Assembly (NCBI RefSeq): GCF_004352835.1
Contig: NZ_SJSB01000022.1
Span: 1-53,730, forward strand
DNA: 53,730 bases
From: Marinomonas flavescens
GTDB lineage: Bacteria > Pseudomonadota > Gammaproteobacteria > Pseudomonadales > Marinomonadaceae
Reading direction: 5' to 3'
Part shown: in pieces, positions 37,865 through 47,522 of the stretch
Layout: each line of letters starts with the position of its first letter
Numbering within the stretch: position 1 is the stretch's first letter
Program-made: the position numbers and the translations under genes
Notes under the pieces: generated by a model
Database searches by the model: none
Told to the model about the DNA's origin: nothing
What the model saw: only the letters and a program-made list of their open reading frames with translations

Positions 37865-39121
37865 ATGCAGTTCCAGGTAAGGTTTTCTATGTTTGTATGG
37901 CTTTTGGCAGCAATGACATTTGCAGTTTCCATTGGTATTCCTAGAGGGTTTAATGTAACAACGTTACTTATTTTTCTGTGTTCTCTTGGGGTGCCATTTT
38001 TAAAGCCAATAAATCACCGTATTGATAAGCAGGACAAGATACTGATTTGGACGTTTTTCATATTCAGTGTTAGTTTTATGGCATTTGCCTTATGTGATTC
38101 TTTTGCGGCAAGAGGTCTTGATAAGCCTTCTCGTTTTTTATTAGTGATCCCAGTAATATTTCTACTACTACGTTCTAAAGGTCCTCAAGAGTGGCTTTGG
38201 TATGGCGTTACTATTGGTGCTTTGTTGGCATTCGGTTTGGCGTTATATGAAAGGGTGCTTATGGGCTTTGCTCGTGCCGATGGTGGTCAGGTGGCCATTA
38301 TGTTTGGTGATACAGGAATGATGCTTGGCATGCTAAGTATGGCAGCGGCCATTTTTTTCTTTGCACAAAAGCGCTTCTCATGGATGATTATTGCACTTGC
38401 TGCTGGTTTTGCCGGAGTGGGCACCTCTATTTTATCGGGCTCGCGAGGTGGTTGGATTGCGGTACCTATGGTTGGGTTGTTTTTGTTTTGGGAATGCCGC
38501 GATTTATTAGGTAAAAAACGTTTATATAGCGTTTTTTCAGTCGCGTTAATTTGTATTGTTGCTGCAGTGGCGATTCCACAGACAGGTATACAAAAACGCG
38601 TAGGCGAAGCCGTGAGCAATATAGAACACTATTTAGCAGGCTCTCAAACTACTACATCGGTAGGGTTGCGTTTTGATATGTGGAAAGCGGCTATTAATAT
38701 GTTTGAAAGTGCGCCTATTTTTGGTGTCGGAGAGAGTCAAATGCAGCCCATTAAACGTGAATTAGCAGCAGAAGGTATGATTAATGAGCACGCAGTACCG
38801 TTTAATCATGCTCATAACGATTATCTTCAAGCTTTGTCTACACGAGGCATCATTGGTTTTATTTTATTAATGGCAATGTATTTAGTGCCTTTGAAACTAT
38901 TTTTAAGCAAACTTCGTCAATATAAAGATAACTGGCGTATTCGCTCTTACGCGATTGCTGGGGCTTTAATTCCTATGTGCTACATGGATTTTGGGCTGAC
39001 GCAAGCTATGTTTATGCATAATATTGGTGTGATTATGTTTGCTTTTCCAATTGCCTTTTTTTGGGCTGCATTGCGATGGGCCGAGCGAGAAGAGTTAGCG
39101 AAATTAGAACTGAAAAATTAG
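37865..39121 (+). CDS. O-antigen ligase family membrane protein
   Basis: This 418-residue integral membrane protein has roughly ten to twelve predicted hydrophobic segments and a large periplasmic loop at about residues 210-325. It carries the family signature FNHAHNDYLQALSTRGIIGF, where the first His is the residue tied to WaaL catalysis, and SGSRGGW earlier. The Wzy_C superfamily includes WaaL ligases, Wzy polymerases and PglL-type protein O-glycosyltransferases. Sequence alone does not separate these. With bacillosamine as the first sugar and no other Wzy found, either ligation to lipid A-core or protein O-glycosylation is possible. Confidence 0.8.
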   Translation: MQFQVRFSMFVWLLAAMTFAVSIGIPRGFNVTTLLIFLCSLGVPFLKPINHRIDKQDKILIWTFFIFSVSFMAFALCDSFAARGLDKPSRFLLVIPVIFLLLRSKGPQEWLWYGVTIGALLAFGLALYERVLMGFARADGGQVAIMFGDTGMMLGMLSMAAAIFFFAQKRFSWMIIALAAGFAGVGTSILSGSRGGWIAVPMVGLFLFWECRDLLGKKRLYSVFSVALICIVAAVAIPQTGIQKRVGEAVSNIEHYLAGSQTTTSVGLRFDMWKAAINMFESAPIFGVGESQMQPIKRELAAEGMINEHAVPFNHAHNDYLQALSTRGIIGFILLMAMYLVPLKLFLSKLRQYKDNWRIRSYAIAGALIPMCYMDFGLTQAMFMHNIGVIMFAFPIAFFWAALRWAEREELAKLELKN

Positions 39122-39740
39122 ATTTATGCTCTTGTGGGCTGGAATAACTAGAAAAAGAGTGGTCAGTAACTGGAGATTTTCTAAAGCCAATCATCGGTTA
39201 AAGTCAAAATGATGAGTGATGTTTTGGTTGTTGAAAAAATCACTTTGATCACAGGTGTCTTGTCTGTTTGGCCCATGTATTCCGTGGTATTCAGCCGCTC
39301 CTTTTTAAAGGTAAGCAGACCTACAAGTGACAGGTCAAGTGCAGGTGATGCCTTGGTCTTGGGTTTTGTAGGTTAGCCTTTAGGCTAATAACTGGAGGTT
39401 GTTTGAACTCAATCATCGGTTAAAGTTCAAATGATAAGTGATGTTTTTGTCAGTTGAAAAAATCACTTTAATCACAGGTGTCTTGTCTGTTTGGTTTTAT
39501 TGGTGCAGTGGTCATCAGCCTAAAGGCAGACCTACAAGAGCGAGCCCAATCATCGGTTAAAGTCGATATGATGGGTGATGCTTTGTTGGTTAGTTAGAAA
39601 AAAGAGTCATGTTAATCACAGGTGTCTCGTCTGTTTTGTTTTATTGGTGCAGTGGTCATCAGCCTAAAGGCCGACCTACAAGTGACAGGCCAAGTTCTAG
39701 GTCAAGAGCATCTAGGTTTTTACAGGTATCGGTTAGTTCA
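39122..39740 (+). repeat. REP/BIME-like repeat array 2
   Basis: This array has no gene. It holds three intact hairpin cores (near 39376, 39518 and 39662) and one variant in which the TTTA loop is replaced by a longer segment (39288-39332, CAGCCGCTCC...AAGCAGACC). Module landmarks are in the same orientation as array 1. It lies between the converging ligase and fkpA-type genes. A short open frame at 39609 is a repeat artefact. Confidence 0.85.
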
Positions 39741-39760
39741 TTTATGTTTTCAAACAAAAA

Positions 39761-39790
39761 AAATGGCCATCATGTGATGGCCATTTTTGG
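39761..39790. terminator. Bidirectional rho-independent terminator
   Basis: AAATGGCCATCA (39761-39772) and TGATGGCCATTT (39775-39786) form a perfect 12-base stem with a two-base loop, flanked by an A run on the left and T on the right. It can therefore terminate transcription from either side. It serves the FKBP gene on the minus strand (ending at 39815) and the plus-strand transcript from the ligase gene. Confidence 0.88.
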
Positions 39791-39814
39791 TTCATTTAAG
39801 TACGCTAAATTGGG

Positions 39815-40555
39815 TTATTTAGTGTCTTTTTTATCTGTTTTTGCTGTGTCTTTTTTCGCATCTGGTTTTACGATGGCGTGAAGTTCTACAACAAATTTAA
39901 GCGCTGCGTTTGGTGGGATAGGACCTGTTCCACCTGGACCGTAGGCAAGTTTCGCTGGGATGTATAGTTCGTATTTAGAGCCAACAGGCATTAGCTGTAG
40001 ACCTTCTGTCCAACCAGGGATAACTTGGTTAAGAGGGAAGGTGATTGCTTCGCCACGTTTGTAAGAGCTGTCGAATACTTTGCCGTCGATTAAGCTGCCT
40101 TCGTAGTCTACTTTTACGGTATCAGTGGCTTTAGGTTTTGCGCCAGTGCCTTTGGTGATTACTTTGTAAAGTAGGCCGTCTTTAGTCGACATTACGCCTT
40201 TTTCAGACGCTTTTTCTTTGATCCAAGCTTCAGATTTTGCTTGATCGGCAGCAGCTAGTTTTGCTTTTTCACGCTGTTCTTGTTCCATACGTTCTTTTTG
40301 GTACGTTTGGATAGTTTGGGTAACTTCTTCTTTCGTCATTAACCCTTTTTTACCAGCGTATGAGTCTTTAAAGCCTTGGTAGAATGTCGCTAGGTCTAAG
40401 TCTTTAAAATCCTGTGACATACGGCCACCGAACATAGAGCCGATGCTGTAAGCAAGCTTTTGTTCTTTTGTTTTAAGTGTCGTAGCTGTGGTGTCTGCTG
40501 CGTACGCAAAAGAAACGGAGGACATAACCAGCGCCGCAATGAGAGTTTTTTTCAT
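39815..40555 (-). CDS. fkpA: FKBP-type peptidyl-prolyl cis-trans isomerase (FkpA/Mip-like)
   Basis: The 246-residue precursor begins at ATG 40555 with a signal peptide (MKKTLIAALVMSSVSFAYA, likely cut before ADTT). The alpha-helical dimerisation domain follows (AYSIGSMFGGRMSQDF through QTYQKERMEQEQREKAK). The C-terminal FKBP domain has VKVDYEGSLIDGKVFDSSY, PLNQVIPGWTEGLQLMP and YGPGGTGPIPPNAALKF. It acts in the periplasm on folding of envelope proteins. The upstream extension to 40663 lacks signal features and is rejected as a start. A lysine-rich tail ends the protein. Confidence 0.92.
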   Translation of the reverse strand: MKKTLIAALVMSSVSFAYAADTTATTLKTKEQKLAYSIGSMFGGRMSQDFKDLDLATFYQGFKDSYAGKKGLMTKEEVTQTIQTYQKERMEQEQREKAKLAAADQAKSEAWIKEKASEKGVMSTKDGLLYKVITKGTGAKPKATDTVKVDYEGSLIDGKVFDSSYKRGEAITFPLNQVIPGWTEGLQLMPVGSKYELYIPAKLAYGPGGTGPIPPNAALKFVVELHAIVKPDAKKDTAKTDKKDTK

Positions 40556-41039
40556 AAAAAAGCGTTCCATTTGATTGTTGATTATCGCTGTGCGATTAAT
40601 TTGAGTGTAACGATTAATTGTATATACGGAATTTGAGTCGCATGCCGTTTTTATCGAGCACAATAAGAGGCAGAACTAAGTTGAAACATTTAATGCGCCT
40701 TATGCTGAGCAGGATCAGATCCGTTAGTACTGTTCTAACATAAGGTAGGGCATTTATGCCAACTTTATGTCGGACTCTCTACCAAAGTGACCCCTTCACC
40801 TGCACACTTTGTTTCTGCTTTAACGGAATATTAAATTCTGCAAAGCATAAGACATGGTTCGAGAATAAGCGGTGTTCCTCTGGTACGACAATGAGTTTTA
40901 CACAAGCATGACGGTGTTTGCGCAAGTTCTTGTCTTTACAATGCCTATTTACGAAATAATGACATAATTAAGGAGGGGGTTGTAGTAAAACCTGTGAAGG
41001 CCAACGGTTTTTTGTGTTGCTATTAAAGCCAAGATCAAC
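40556..41039. other. Spacer upstream of fkpA
   Basis: No gene is supported in this 484-base stretch, which must contain the fkpA promoter on the minus strand. AAGGAGGGGGTT at 40971-40982 resembles a strong ribosome site, but no reading frame of useful length follows it. The repeat modules start at about 41040. Confidence 0.4.
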
Positions 41040-41790
41040 AAGTGAAAGACCCACAAGTGACAGGACAGGTTCAAGGGCAGGTGATGTCTTGGTCTTGTGG
41101 GCTGGCCTTTAGGCCAGTAACTGGAGATTGTTTGAATCCAATCATCGGTTAAAGCCCAAATGATAGGTGATGTCTTGGTCTTGGGTTTTGTAGGTTAGCC
41201 TTTAGGCTAATAACTGGAGATTGTTTGAATTCAATCATCGGTTAAAGTCCAAAAGGTAGGTGATGGTTTGCCCTTGTGGGCTGGCCTTTAGGCCAGTAAC
41301 TGGAGATTGTTTGAATTTAATCATCGGTTAAAGTCCAAAAGGTAGGTGATGTCTTGGTCTTGGGTTTTGTAGGTTAGCCTTTAGGCTAATAACTGGAGAT
41401 TGTTTGAATCTAATCATCGGTTAAAGTCCAAAAGGTAGGTGATGTCTTGGTCTTGGGTTTTGTAGGTTAGCCTTTAGGCTAATAACTGGAGATTGTTTGA
41501 ATTCAATCATCGGTTAAAGTCAAAATGACAGGTGATGGTTTGGTTAGTTGAAAAATAGAGTCATGTTAATCACAGGTGTCTTGTCTGTTTGGTTTTATTA
41601 GCACAGTGGTCATCAGCCTAAAGACTGACCTACAAATGACAGATCAAGTGACAAAGTGACAGGTCAAGGGCAAGACCATCTCGATTTCTACAGGTGTCTC
41701 GTGTGACTGGCTCATATATTCCGCGGCATCTGGGCTAAAGCCCAGCCCACAAGTGACAGGCGATGTTTTGGTGTTGAAGGCCTTTTGTTT
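41040..41790 (+). repeat. REP/BIME-like repeat array 3
   Basis: The array contains seven hairpin cores. The main part repeats a half-module of 86-93 bases (landmark ATCATCGGTTAAAG starting at 41141, 41234, 41320, 41413 and 41506). It alternates GGCCTTTAGGCC and TTAGCCTTTAGGCTAA stems. It ends with a TGGGCTAAAGCCCA hairpin at about 41729. The array is at the 3' end of the minus-strand LysO-type gene and upstream of fkpA. Confidence 0.88.
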
Positions 41791-41803
41791 GTTTCTAGGC
41801 GGT

Positions 41804-42718
41804 TTAGTGCATGCCTAGAAACAATGGAATGAGGATGGGGACGAGTAGGCTCATGATGAAGCCGCTGGCGATGCAGACGGGGACGATGGCGGGGCCATGA
41901 AATTTGCTGAGCATGGGGAGGGTGAAGTCCATGGCGGTGGCGCCTGAGTATCCAACGGACATATGGCTGCTGCGTTTGGCTAAGAAAGGAATCAGCATTA
42001 AGGCAACGATTTCTCGCCCTAAGTCTAATAAAAAGGCGGTGGTGCCAAGTACGGGGTCGCCAAGGCCTGTAATCAAGATGCCAGAAAGGCTGTACCAGCC
42101 AAATCCTGAAACGACGGCTAAGCCTTGGTGCCAGCTTAGGCCTAAGATGAAAGAACTCAACCAGCCTGCGAATAGTGTGCTAACGATGGTGCTGCTGGCG
42201 ATGATGACGGCTTGTTTATTTAGCAGTAATTTTTTGAGACGATGATTGCCTTGTCTCAATTGGCAGCCGACTAGCAGCAAGAGTACATATAAGAGCCCAG
42301 TAACGGCCTGGTTCACGCCCATGGCCCAGTCTTTACCGATAAACCCCACGATGACCCCACCGATAACCCAAGCCAGTGTTTGCGCGGCGTCTTTTAGTGC
42401 CTGCATTTTGCTTGCTTGAGGCACATCAACTTGGTTTTCTGAATGCGCGCCGCCAAATCGAAGGCCGCTGCAGTAAAGTGCGATCAAGCTAATGATAGTA
42501 ACCAATGAAAATAATACGAAGGCCTGAAACCCTGCGACGATGAGCTTTTGAGCGAGGTTGTCCAAGGCACCGATACTAAAGCCAATTAAGCCGAGTATTA
42601 AATAGATCAGTTTTTCTAGACCGACGGCGACTCGTTGTGGTGATAAGAATTTGATGTTCACCCAGTATCCGAATAGTAGGGCTATAAGTAGTGGGCCTAA
42701 GGTGGTAATAACGGTCAT
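41804..42718 (-). CDS. LysO-family (DUF340) membrane exporter
   Basis: This 304-residue membrane protein starts at ATG 42718 and begins with a hydrophobic helix (LGPLLIALLFGYWVNIKF). It has about eight membrane segments. Recognisable parts are LIYLILGLIGFSIGALDNLA in the N-terminal half and GFGWYSLSGILITGLGDPVLGTTAFLLDLGRE in the C-terminal half, which resemble the lysine exporter LysO of E. coli. Export of lysine or a related compound is inferred from the family. The open frame extends to 42772, but those residues do not fit the family start. Confidence 0.82.
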   Translation of the reverse strand: MTVITTLGPLLIALLFGYWVNIKFLSPQRVAVGLEKLIYLILGLIGFSIGALDNLAQKLIVAGFQAFVLFSLVTIISLIALYCSGLRFGGAHSENQVDVPQASKMQALKDAAQTLAWVIGGVIVGFIGKDWAMGVNQAVTGLLYVLLLLVGCQLRQGNHRLKKLLLNKQAVIIASSTIVSTLFAGWLSSFILGLSWHQGLAVVSGFGWYSLSGILITGLGDPVLGTTAFLLDLGREIVALMLIPFLAKRSSHMSVGYSGATAMDFTLPMLSKFHGPAIVPVCIASGFIMSLLVPILIPLFLGMH

Positions 42719-42987
42719 GTTGTTTCTAATCTTAAGGTTGAAAATGAGTAAGCGTGGGCATTTTGTCGGCATTTTAGTGCTTGTGCAAGGTAGGGGAGAA
42801 ACAAAAGGCTTAATTTGAAATAAAAGCGTCTCTTTTGTGCACTGAAATGGGTCCGTCTCAGTGCAATGTAAAGGCCTAAATGCTAAATTACGTCGCGTAA
42901 TATTGGACTTGTTTTTTCGTTTTTATTTTTTAGTCGTTCTTTATATTTTGCATCGTTCTTGGATTGACATAATTAAGTGGTGGCAGT

Positions 42988-44367
42988 GTGGCAAAAGCGT
43001 TTTCTTCTCCGTCTGTGTTAAAAGAGGTTTTACACCTGCTTTTGCCTATGGTGCTGACCATGACGTTGGAATTGTCGATTAGCCTAGTCGATACCGTCAT
43101 GCTTGGGCATTACAGTGCGACGCATTTGGCCGCCGTTGGTTTGGCCTCTAGTTTATGGTTGCCGGTAGGCTGCTTCTTGATCGGGGTGACGTTTGGTATT
43201 ACGCCTTTGGTTACGCGGCATTTGCATGGTCGTCAGCCAAAATTGGTGAATATTTATATGTCCCAAGCGGTTGGTGTCTCTATTATTTTAGGGCTAGCGG
43301 CTAGCATTATTACTGTGACCATCTTGCCACATTTTGCGCAGATGATGGCGACTCAAGAAGAAACACGACGCGTTGCAGTCGATTATCTTTATATCTTTGC
43401 GCCCGCTCTGCCGATGTTGGCTTTAATGACCGCGTATAAGAATTTATTTGAAGCGGCTGGGCGCCCTGGTTTTCCGTTGTTTGTTGCATCCACTGGCTTG
43501 TTATTAAATGTCTGTTTTAACTATGTGCTGATATTTGGCAATCTGGGCTTTCCTGATATGGGTGCTCGTGGCGCGGCGATTGCATCGACCCTGTCTCTGT
43601 ATTTGTCGGTGACCTTCTTTTTTGTTTACGATCGATTTTTTAATAAGCGACCCTTGTTCACTAAATTAATCTGGCGCTATGTGCAAAAATTCTCTTTGCT
43701 ACTGCACATTGGTGCCCCTGCAGGGTTAGCTTTTACCTTTGAAGTGGCGTTGTTTTCCTCGATGACCTGGTTGATCTCGTCTTTTGGCGACCTTGCTTTA
43801 GGTGCTGGACAGGTTGTGATGTCGTACACGTCTGTGTTGTTTACTCCTATGATGGCGATGAGTGCGGTGACCGCGATTGTGGTGGCTAAGGCAATGTCAA
43901 AAGAAGGCGTTGCCGGGGTGAGAAAGCGCCTGCGGGTTATTGTTTGGTTGGGTCTGGGCTACGTCGGCATTTGCTTTACGATCACGCAGCTGTTCCACAA
44001 CGTGATTCCTTTTATCTACAGCAGCGACACAAAGATAGTCGCCATGGCCGCGAGCATTCTGCTGGTGTCGTCCTGTTATCAGCTTCCTGACATGTTACAA
44101 ACCGTCTTTACCGGTGCGCTACGTGGCTTTAGAGACACTAGATCCTCGATGATTGCGTTTGCGGTTTCTTTGTTTGGTTTAAGCATCCCATTTGGATACT
44201 GGCTGTCGCATTATAGCCCTTGGGCGGATGCACTCGGCTTACGAGGCTTTTATATTGGGCTAGGCGCTGGATTGAGCTTATTAGCCGTGATTCTGATCTT
44301 GCGTTTCCGATTTGTGGTTAAACGCTATGAAGGTAAACGGATATTCTCCGAGAGAGAAGTGGCTTAG
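42988..44367 (+). CDS. MATE-family efflux transporter
   Basis: This 459-residue protein has 12 predicted membrane helices in two related halves. It starts at GTG 42988. Helix 1 reads LLLPMVLTMTLELSISLVDTVMLGHYS, the usual MATE opening, followed by LAAVGLASSLWLP. The second half has GAPAGLAFTFEVALFSSMTWL and LQTVFTGALRGFRDTRS. MATE proteins expel cationic drugs or metabolites with Na+ or H+ influx; the substrate cannot be told. The gene is the last plus-strand gene before array 4. Confidence 0.9.
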   Translation: MAKAFSSPSVLKEVLHLLLPMVLTMTLELSISLVDTVMLGHYSATHLAAVGLASSLWLPVGCFLIGVTFGITPLVTRHLHGRQPKLVNIYMSQAVGVSIILGLAASIITVTILPHFAQMMATQEETRRVAVDYLYIFAPALPMLALMTAYKNLFEAAGRPGFPLFVASTGLLLNVCFNYVLIFGNLGFPDMGARGAAIASTLSLYLSVTFFFVYDRFFNKRPLFTKLIWRYVQKFSLLLHIGAPAGLAFTFEVALFSSMTWLISSFGDLALGAGQVVMSYTSVLFTPMMAMSAVTAIVVAKAMSKEGVAGVRKRLRVIVWLGLGYVGICFTITQLFHNVIPFIYSSDTKIVAMAASILLVSSCYQLPDMLQTVFTGALRGFRDTRSSMIAFAVSLFGLSIPFGYWLSHYSPWADALGLRGFYIGLGAGLSLLAVILILRFRFVVKRYEGKRIFSEREVA

Positions 44368-45930
44368 GTAACAAGAAGATACACAGACCCACAAGGGCAC
44401 ACGTCATCATCTGCACTGTTTCTTGTGTTTTTGCTTACCTGGAAAAAAGAGCGGCTGATGACCACTGTGCTAATAAAGACAACCAGACGAGACACCTATG
44501 AGAATCTAGATGATCTTGCACTGGAACTTGACCTGTCATTTGTAGGTCTGCTTACCTTGAAAAAAAGAGCGGCTGATGACCACTGTGCTAATAAAGCCAA
44601 ACAGACGAGACACCTGTGAGAATCTAGACGACCTGTCACTTGTGGGCTGGTCTTTAGGCCAATGACCACTGTGCTAATAAAGCCAACCAGACGAGACACC
44701 TGTGATTAAAGTGATTTTTTCAACTGCAAAACATCACCTTTCATTTCGACTTTAACCGATGGTTGAATTCATCAATTCATGAGTTATTAGCCTAAAGGCT
44801 AACCTACAAGAGCCAAGACCAAGACCAAGACCAACCAACTTGCCCTGTATCTTGACCGGTCATTTGTAGGTTGGTCTTTAGGCCAATGACCACAGTGCTA
44901 ATAAAGCCAAACAGACGAGACACCTGTGGTTAGAGTGATGTTTTCAACCATAAGACATCACCCATAATTTCGACTTTAACCGATGGTTGGATTCAAATAA
45001 TCTCCAGTTATTAGCCTAAAGGCTAACCTACAAGACCCGACGTCTAGAAATTGACGTGACTCAACCAACTTGCCCTGGATCTTGACCTGTCATTTGTGGG
45101 CTGGGCTTTAGCCCAGATGCCACTGTGCTAATAAAGCCAACAAGACGAGACACCTGTGATTAACATGACTTCTTTTTTCACCACCATTTCGACTTTAACC
45201 CATATTTGAGACATCAAATATCCAGTTATTAGCCTAAAGGCTAACCTACAAGACCAAGACCAAGACCAAAACCAAAACATCACCTTCCATTTCGACTTTA
45301 ACCGATGGTTGCTTTCATCAATTCATGAGTTACTGGCCTAAAGGCCAGCCCACAAATGAACAGACCAACCACCAAACCATCACCTGCCATTTCGACTTTA
45401 ATCGATGGTTGGTTTCATCAATTCATGAGTTATTAGCCTAAAGGCTAACCTACAAGATCCAAAACCAAAACATCACCTTTCATTTCGACTTTAACCGATG
45501 ATTGGGTTCATCAATTCATGAGTTATTAGCCTAAAGGCTAACCTACAAGAGCTAAGACCAAGACTAAAACATCGCCTGTTGTTTTGACTTTAACCGATGA
45601 TTGAATTCAAACAATCTCCAGTTACTGGCCTAAAGGCCAGCCCACAAATGAACAGACCAACCACCAAACCATCACCACCATTTCGACTTTAACCGATGGT
45701 TGGATTCATCAATTCATGAGTTATTAGCCTAAAGGCTAACCTACAAGAGCCAAGACCAAAACATCACCTGCCATTTCGACTTTAACCGATGGTTGGTTTC
45801 ATCAATTCATGAGTTATTAACCTAAAGGCTAACCTACAAGACCCAAGATCTAAGACCAAAATCCAAGACCCAAGACCCAAGACCCAAGACCCAAGGCATT
45901 ACCCATGAGGCTAACTTGTAAATGAATTGG
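44368..45930 (-). repeat. REP/BIME-like repeat array 4 (reverse orientation)
   Basis: This array of about 1.56 kb carries no gene. It has 12 intact hairpin cores plus two loop variants (near 44435 and 44553). Module landmarks appear as reverse complements of those in arrays 1-3, for example CAGACGAGACACCTGTG and TTTCGACTTTAACCGATGG. From about 45190 the half-module with TTAGCCTAAAGGCTAA is repeated roughly every 90-100 bases. The array ends in four copies of CCAAGAC. It lies between the converging MATE and cobQ genes. Confidence 0.9.
45863..45895. repeat. Heptanucleotide microsatellite (CCAAGAC)4 plus a partial unit
   Basis: Four perfect copies of CCAAGAC (45863-45890) and a partial fifth copy end array 4, close to the cobQ stop codon. 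Shorter AAGACC runs occur elsewhere in the same arrays at the module joints, so it is probably slippage at a joint. Confidence 0.8.
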
Positions 45931-45949
45931 TTGGTTCACGTGGCGGGGG

Positions 45950-47425
45950 TTAATAGTTTCGGCATTGTTGTATGAGTTTGTCGATGTTTATGTGTTGTTC
46001 TGTGCTGTCGGCGAGGCGGTTTATTTCTTGGTCTTTGAGTTGGTTGTAATCGAAGGTTTTCGCTGCTTTTACGCCGGCCCATGTGAGTAGTGTGGTTAGG
46101 GCGTCTGGATGGTCGAATAGGCCGTGTAGGTAGGTGCCTATGATGGCGTTGTCTGGTGAGATGAAGCCTTCTTGTTGGCCGTTTTCTAGTGTGGCTAAGG
46201 GTTGAATCTTGGCGTGAAAACGTGAAACACCGCTGTGAATTTCGTAGCCGGTTAATTGGGCTTGGGAGTTCGCTAATAGCAGTGAGCCGTGGCGTTGTTT
46301 CAGTTGTTTGTCTTTTTCTAACACGGTTTCCATCGGGATAAAGCCGAAGCCTTGAGATTCGGTGTTTTTGTCTTTGTTTTCTAATCCATGGGGATCTAAT
46401 AAGCGTTCGCCGAGCATTTGGTAACCGCCGCAAATACCGATGACTTTTCCGCCGTATCTTAGGTGTTTCTGTAAATACTCGTGCCAGCCTTCTTGGCGTA
46501 AAAAGGCTAAATCCGCTTGCACGCTTTTACTGCCCGGCAGAATGACCAAATCTGCGGGTGGAATGGGTTCGTTTGCGCCTACTAAGGTAACTTGCACATC
46601 AGGGTGTAAGCGTAGCGCATCCCAGTCGGTGTGGTTGCTGGTGCGTGGCATAATAGGAATCACGACTTGCAGTGTGGTCTGAGTGTTTTCTTTTTGTGGA
46701 CTCTTGGCGACGGCGTCTTCGGATTCTAAATGAAAGCCTTTTAGATAAGGCAGTACACCCAAGACAGGTTTCCCCGTGCGTTCTTCTAGCCAATCTAATC
46801 CTGATTGCAACAAGCTGATATCGCCACGAAAGCGATTGATGACAAAGCCAATTACTCTGTCTTGTTCGCTCTTGCTGAGTAGGTCTAAGGTGCCTACTAA
46901 GTGAGCAAATACGCCGCCTTTGTCGATGTCGGCAATGATAATAACAGGACAATCGACGGCTTCTGCAAAGCCCATGTTGGCGATGTCGCGGGCGCGTAAA
47001 TTGATTTCAGCTGGGCTGCCTGCACCTTCAATGATAACGGCGTCGTATTGGTTGGCGAGTCGATGGTAAGACTCTAGTGCCGCTATTTTAGCGATGCTTT
47101 TGTATTCGTGATAACCCACGGCATTCATGTTGCCAATGGCTTTGCCTTGGATGATAACTTGCGCGCCTGTGTCGGTATTTGGCTTGAGGAGAATCGGGTT
47201 CATGTCCACATGCGGTTCTAACCCTGCCGCATAGGCTTGCACGGCTTGCGCGCGGCCTATTTCGTTGCCATCTGCGGTGACGGCGCTGTTGAGTGCCATG
47301 TTTTGTGGCTTAAAAGGCGCAACGCGAATGCCGCGGCGTTGGAGTAATCGGCATAGGGCGGTGACTAGGGTGCTTTTTCCTGCATCCGACGTCGTTCCTT
47401 GAATCATTAAGTTAAAAGCTGGCAT
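45950..47425 (-). CDS. cobQ: Cobyric acid synthase
   Basis: This 491-residue glutamine amidotransferase amidates four side chains of adenosylcobyrinic acid a,c-diamide. The N-terminal ATP-binding part begins [20 protein letters not shown] and has [13 protein letters not shown] and [11 protein letters not shown]. The C-terminal class I-like glutaminase has the Cys nucleophile in [12 protein letters not shown] and the His in [13 protein letters not shown] 47425 is the family-type start; ATG at 47434 is also possible and the open frame reaches 47575 without support. It diverges from cobD and ends against array 4. It could also be called cbiP. Confidence 0.93.
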   Translation of the reverse strand: MPAFNLMIQGTTSDAGKSTLVTALCRLLQRRGIRVAPFKPQNMALNSAVTADGNEIGRAQAVQAYAAGLEPHVDMNPILLKPNTDTGAQVIIQGKAIGNMNAVGYHEYKSIAKIAALESYHRLANQYDAVIIEGAGSPAEINLRARDIANMGFAEAVDCPVIIIADIDKGGVFAHLVGTLDLLSKSEQDRVIGFVINRFRGDISLLQSGLDWLEERTGKPVLGVLPYLKGFHLESEDAVAKSPQKENTQTTLQVVIPIMPRTSNHTDWDALRLHPDVQVTLVGANEPIPPADLVILPGSKSVQADLAFLRQEGWHEYLQKHLRYGGKVIGICGGYQMLGERLLDPHGLENKDKNTESQGFGFIPMETVLEKDKQLKQRHGSLLLANSQAQLTGYEIHSGVSRFHAKIQPLATLENGQQEGFISPDNAIIGTYLHGLFDHPDALTTLLTWAGVKAAKTFDYNQLKDQEINRLADSTEQHINIDKLIQQCRNY

Positions 47426-47456
47426 GCAAGTCATCACGTAGTTAGTCAATTTGGTG

Positions 47457-47481
47457 GTAGAATTCTCCCCGACAATTCTAC
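47457..47481. promoter_or_regulatory. Inverted repeat between cobQ and cobD
   Basis: GTAGAATT (47457-47464) and AATTCTAC (47474-47481) form a perfect 8-base repeat with a nine-base centre in the 97-base divergent region. A second palindrome, TTTTTACGTAAAAA, is at 47496-47509, just before cobD. Either could be an operator controlling both directions. The space is too short for a full cobalamin riboswitch. Confidence 0.4.
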
Positions 47482-47522
47482 TCGACATTGATGCCTTTTT
47501 ACGTAAAAAAAGACGCTTAACC

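Noticed and set aside
33652..45800. Open frames inside the repeat arrays (at 33652, 34505, 39609, 44425 and 44496)
   Set aside because: Their peptides are translations of the repeat modules, without ribosome sites or conserved domains, and change with module order.
45936..46433. Arg-rich frame on the minus strand inside cobQ
   Set aside because: It is an out-of-frame shadow of cobQ; the cobQ frame has all conserved motifs.
47426..47522. Cobalamin riboswitch between cobQ and cobD
   Set aside because: The spacer is only 97 bases and lacks the B12-box; a riboswitch aptamer would need about 200 bases.
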